Below, in pieces: positions 5,638 to 6,495 of a stretch of 6,495 nucleotides of DNA (its first letter is position 1; every line of letters begins with the position of its first letter). A program made the translations under genes and the position numbers. Source of the DNA: Micavibrio sp. GTDB taxonomy: Bacteria > Pseudomonadota > Alphaproteobacteria > Micavibrionales > Micavibrionaceae. The stretch spans positions 1-6,495 of the forward strand of contig JALTZE010000026.1 in assembly GCA_027051315.1 (NCBI GenBank). Direction: 5' to 3'. The notes beneath the pieces are model-generated. The model searched no databases. It had not been told where the DNA came from and saw only the letters and a program-made list of their open reading frames with translations.

Positions 5638-6471
5638 TCAATCATTTTCCTTATATTGTTCAAGATATTCGATATTAAGAGGTATATTTTTTACTACTTC
5701 TGCTTTTTTTCCAAGTGGCTTTAGGCTTTTTCCGTTTAGAATTATGCTTATCCCGCCTGCGTTACCCGTATTCATGACAAGCCCTTCTTCATCCGGTACA
5801 GAATAATACTGACCTTTTTTTAGAACTTTCGATAATATAGTTTTGCCATTTGCATTTTTTATTTGTACCCAGCTATTTTCATTTACTGATATTGCTATTT
5901 CTGGTCCGTTGAAGATGGTTACGGCTGGTTTCATGGTTTCTGGATTTATCGTTTCAATATCTTGTTCTGGGTCTTGTGTAATTATTTCAAGGGTAAGGTC
6001 ATTTTTTGATAATTCTTCTGGAACTTCGGGGATAAATCTTTCTTCTTGGTTTTTTGATTGGTTATATGTAACCCAAAATATTATAAGAGAAAATGCCAAT
6101 AATGTAGAAATAATAGATGTTACTATATTTGGTATTTTACTATCATCAACAGGGGCTGGCATATTTACTTCGGGACGTGGGCGTGCTCCTACTGATTGTA
6201 TTTTGAATAAATGAACAATAATGTCGCCATCAAGATTGAGATATTCTGCATATGACCTAACAAAGCCTATTGCATAAACTCTTCCTGGAAGTTTTTCTAT
6301 ATCTCCTTTTTCTATTGCCTCTAGCATCTGCGCCCTTATTCTTAGGGCTTTTTCTACATCAAGCAAAGATTTACCGTATGATTCACGAGTACGTCTGATT
6401 ATTTCACCAACTGGTAAGTCAGTGTAATAGTCAAGCTCTTTTGGGTTTTCTGGTATTTCTGGTATATTCAT
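5638..6471 (-). CDS. RodZ-like HTH membrane protein (HTH_25 plus DUF4115)
   Basis: The gene encodes 277 aa. Residues about 21-88 form a Cro/RodZ-type helix-turn-helix (VGEIIRRTRESYGKSLLDVE...RVYAIGFVRSYAEYLNLD). A proline-rich linker (about 97-112) leads to one transmembrane helix at about 114-135, then an acidic, likely disordered periplasmic stretch (about 140-185) and a C-terminal beta-rich DUF4115 domain (about 187-265). RodZ couples the MreB cytoskeleton to the membrane through this kind of HTH domain and helps determine rod shape. Whether this homologue does so is inference, and a membrane-anchored regulator is an alternative. It is first in the block before ispG, 61 nt apart. No ribosome site is visible before the ATG. 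The start is otherwise plausible because no other ATG or strong start precedes the HTH. Confidence 0.88.
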   Translation of the reverse strand: MNIPEIPENPKELDYYTDLPVGEIIRRTRESYGKSLLDVEKALRIRAQMLEAIEKGDIEKLPGRVYAIGFVRSYAEYLNLDGDIIVHLFKIQSVGARPRPEVNMPAPVDDSKIPNIVTSIISTLLAFSLIIFWVTYNQSKNQEERFIPEVPEELSKNDLTLEIITQDPEQDIETINPETMKPAVTIFNGPEIAISVNENSWVQIKNANGKTILSKVLKKGQYYSVPDEEGLVMNTGNAGGISIILNGKSLKPLGKKAEVVKNIPLNIEYLEQYKEND

Positions 6472-6478
6472 AAAATAT

Positions 6479-6484
6479 ACTATA
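6479..6484 (-). promoter_or_regulatory. Possible -10 box just before the rodZ-like start
   Basis: On the minus strand TATAGT (5 of 6 to consensus) ends 7 nt before the ATG, so a transcript from it would be nearly leaderless. This fits the lack of a ribosome site. The matching -35 would lie outside the window and cannot be checked. Confidence 0.25.
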
Positions 6485-6495
6485 CACTATGAACT

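Overview
The window is AT-rich (by eye roughly one third G+C) with codon use biased to A/T third positions. All readable genes use the standard code, with TAA or TAG stops. The proteins look alphaproteobacterial: the block rodZ-like HTH membrane protein > ispG > prfA is a typical alphaproteobacterial neighbourhood, and low G+C would fit a Rickettsiales-like or other reduced-genome alphaproteobacterium. Presence of ispG (MEP isoprenoid pathway) argues against the genus Rickettsia itself, which lacks that pathway. The taxonomic placement is inference.

Layout, left to right. Positions 2-169 (+) hold the C-terminal 55 codons of a gene cut by the window edge, function not recognised. Positions 271-1599 and 1609-2361 (+) form a compact two-gene operon: a full-length NfeD-type membrane serine protease and its usual partner, a slipin (stomatin/SPFH family). 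A good intrinsic terminator follows at 2384-2422. Positions 2423-3399 are a gene-poor interval with two small minus-strand membrane proteins (97 and 62 aa), each with its own good ribosome binding site. It also contains several short repeats and inverted repeats. Positions 3400-6471 (minus) carry, in transcription order, a RodZ-like HTH/DUF4115 protein, IspG and release factor RF1 (prfA). ispG and prfA overlap by 22 nt.

The larger genes are ordinary housekeeping or membrane-quality-control functions. The NfeD and slipin products are expected to work together in the membrane, whereas RodZ-like/IspG/RF1 are linked by conserved order rather than by one pathway. The parts worth a second look are in the interval 2423-3399. 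The 97-aa gene has an in-frame TAA followed by 35 more coding-like codons. The leader of the 62-aa gene contains two mutually exclusive hairpins. There are also paired TCCC-n-GGGA inverted repeats, and a 22-bp sequence is nearly repeated between that interval and the rodZ-ispG gap. I see no transposase, CRISPR array, tRNA or rRNA, and nothing that clearly amounts to a new multi-gene system.
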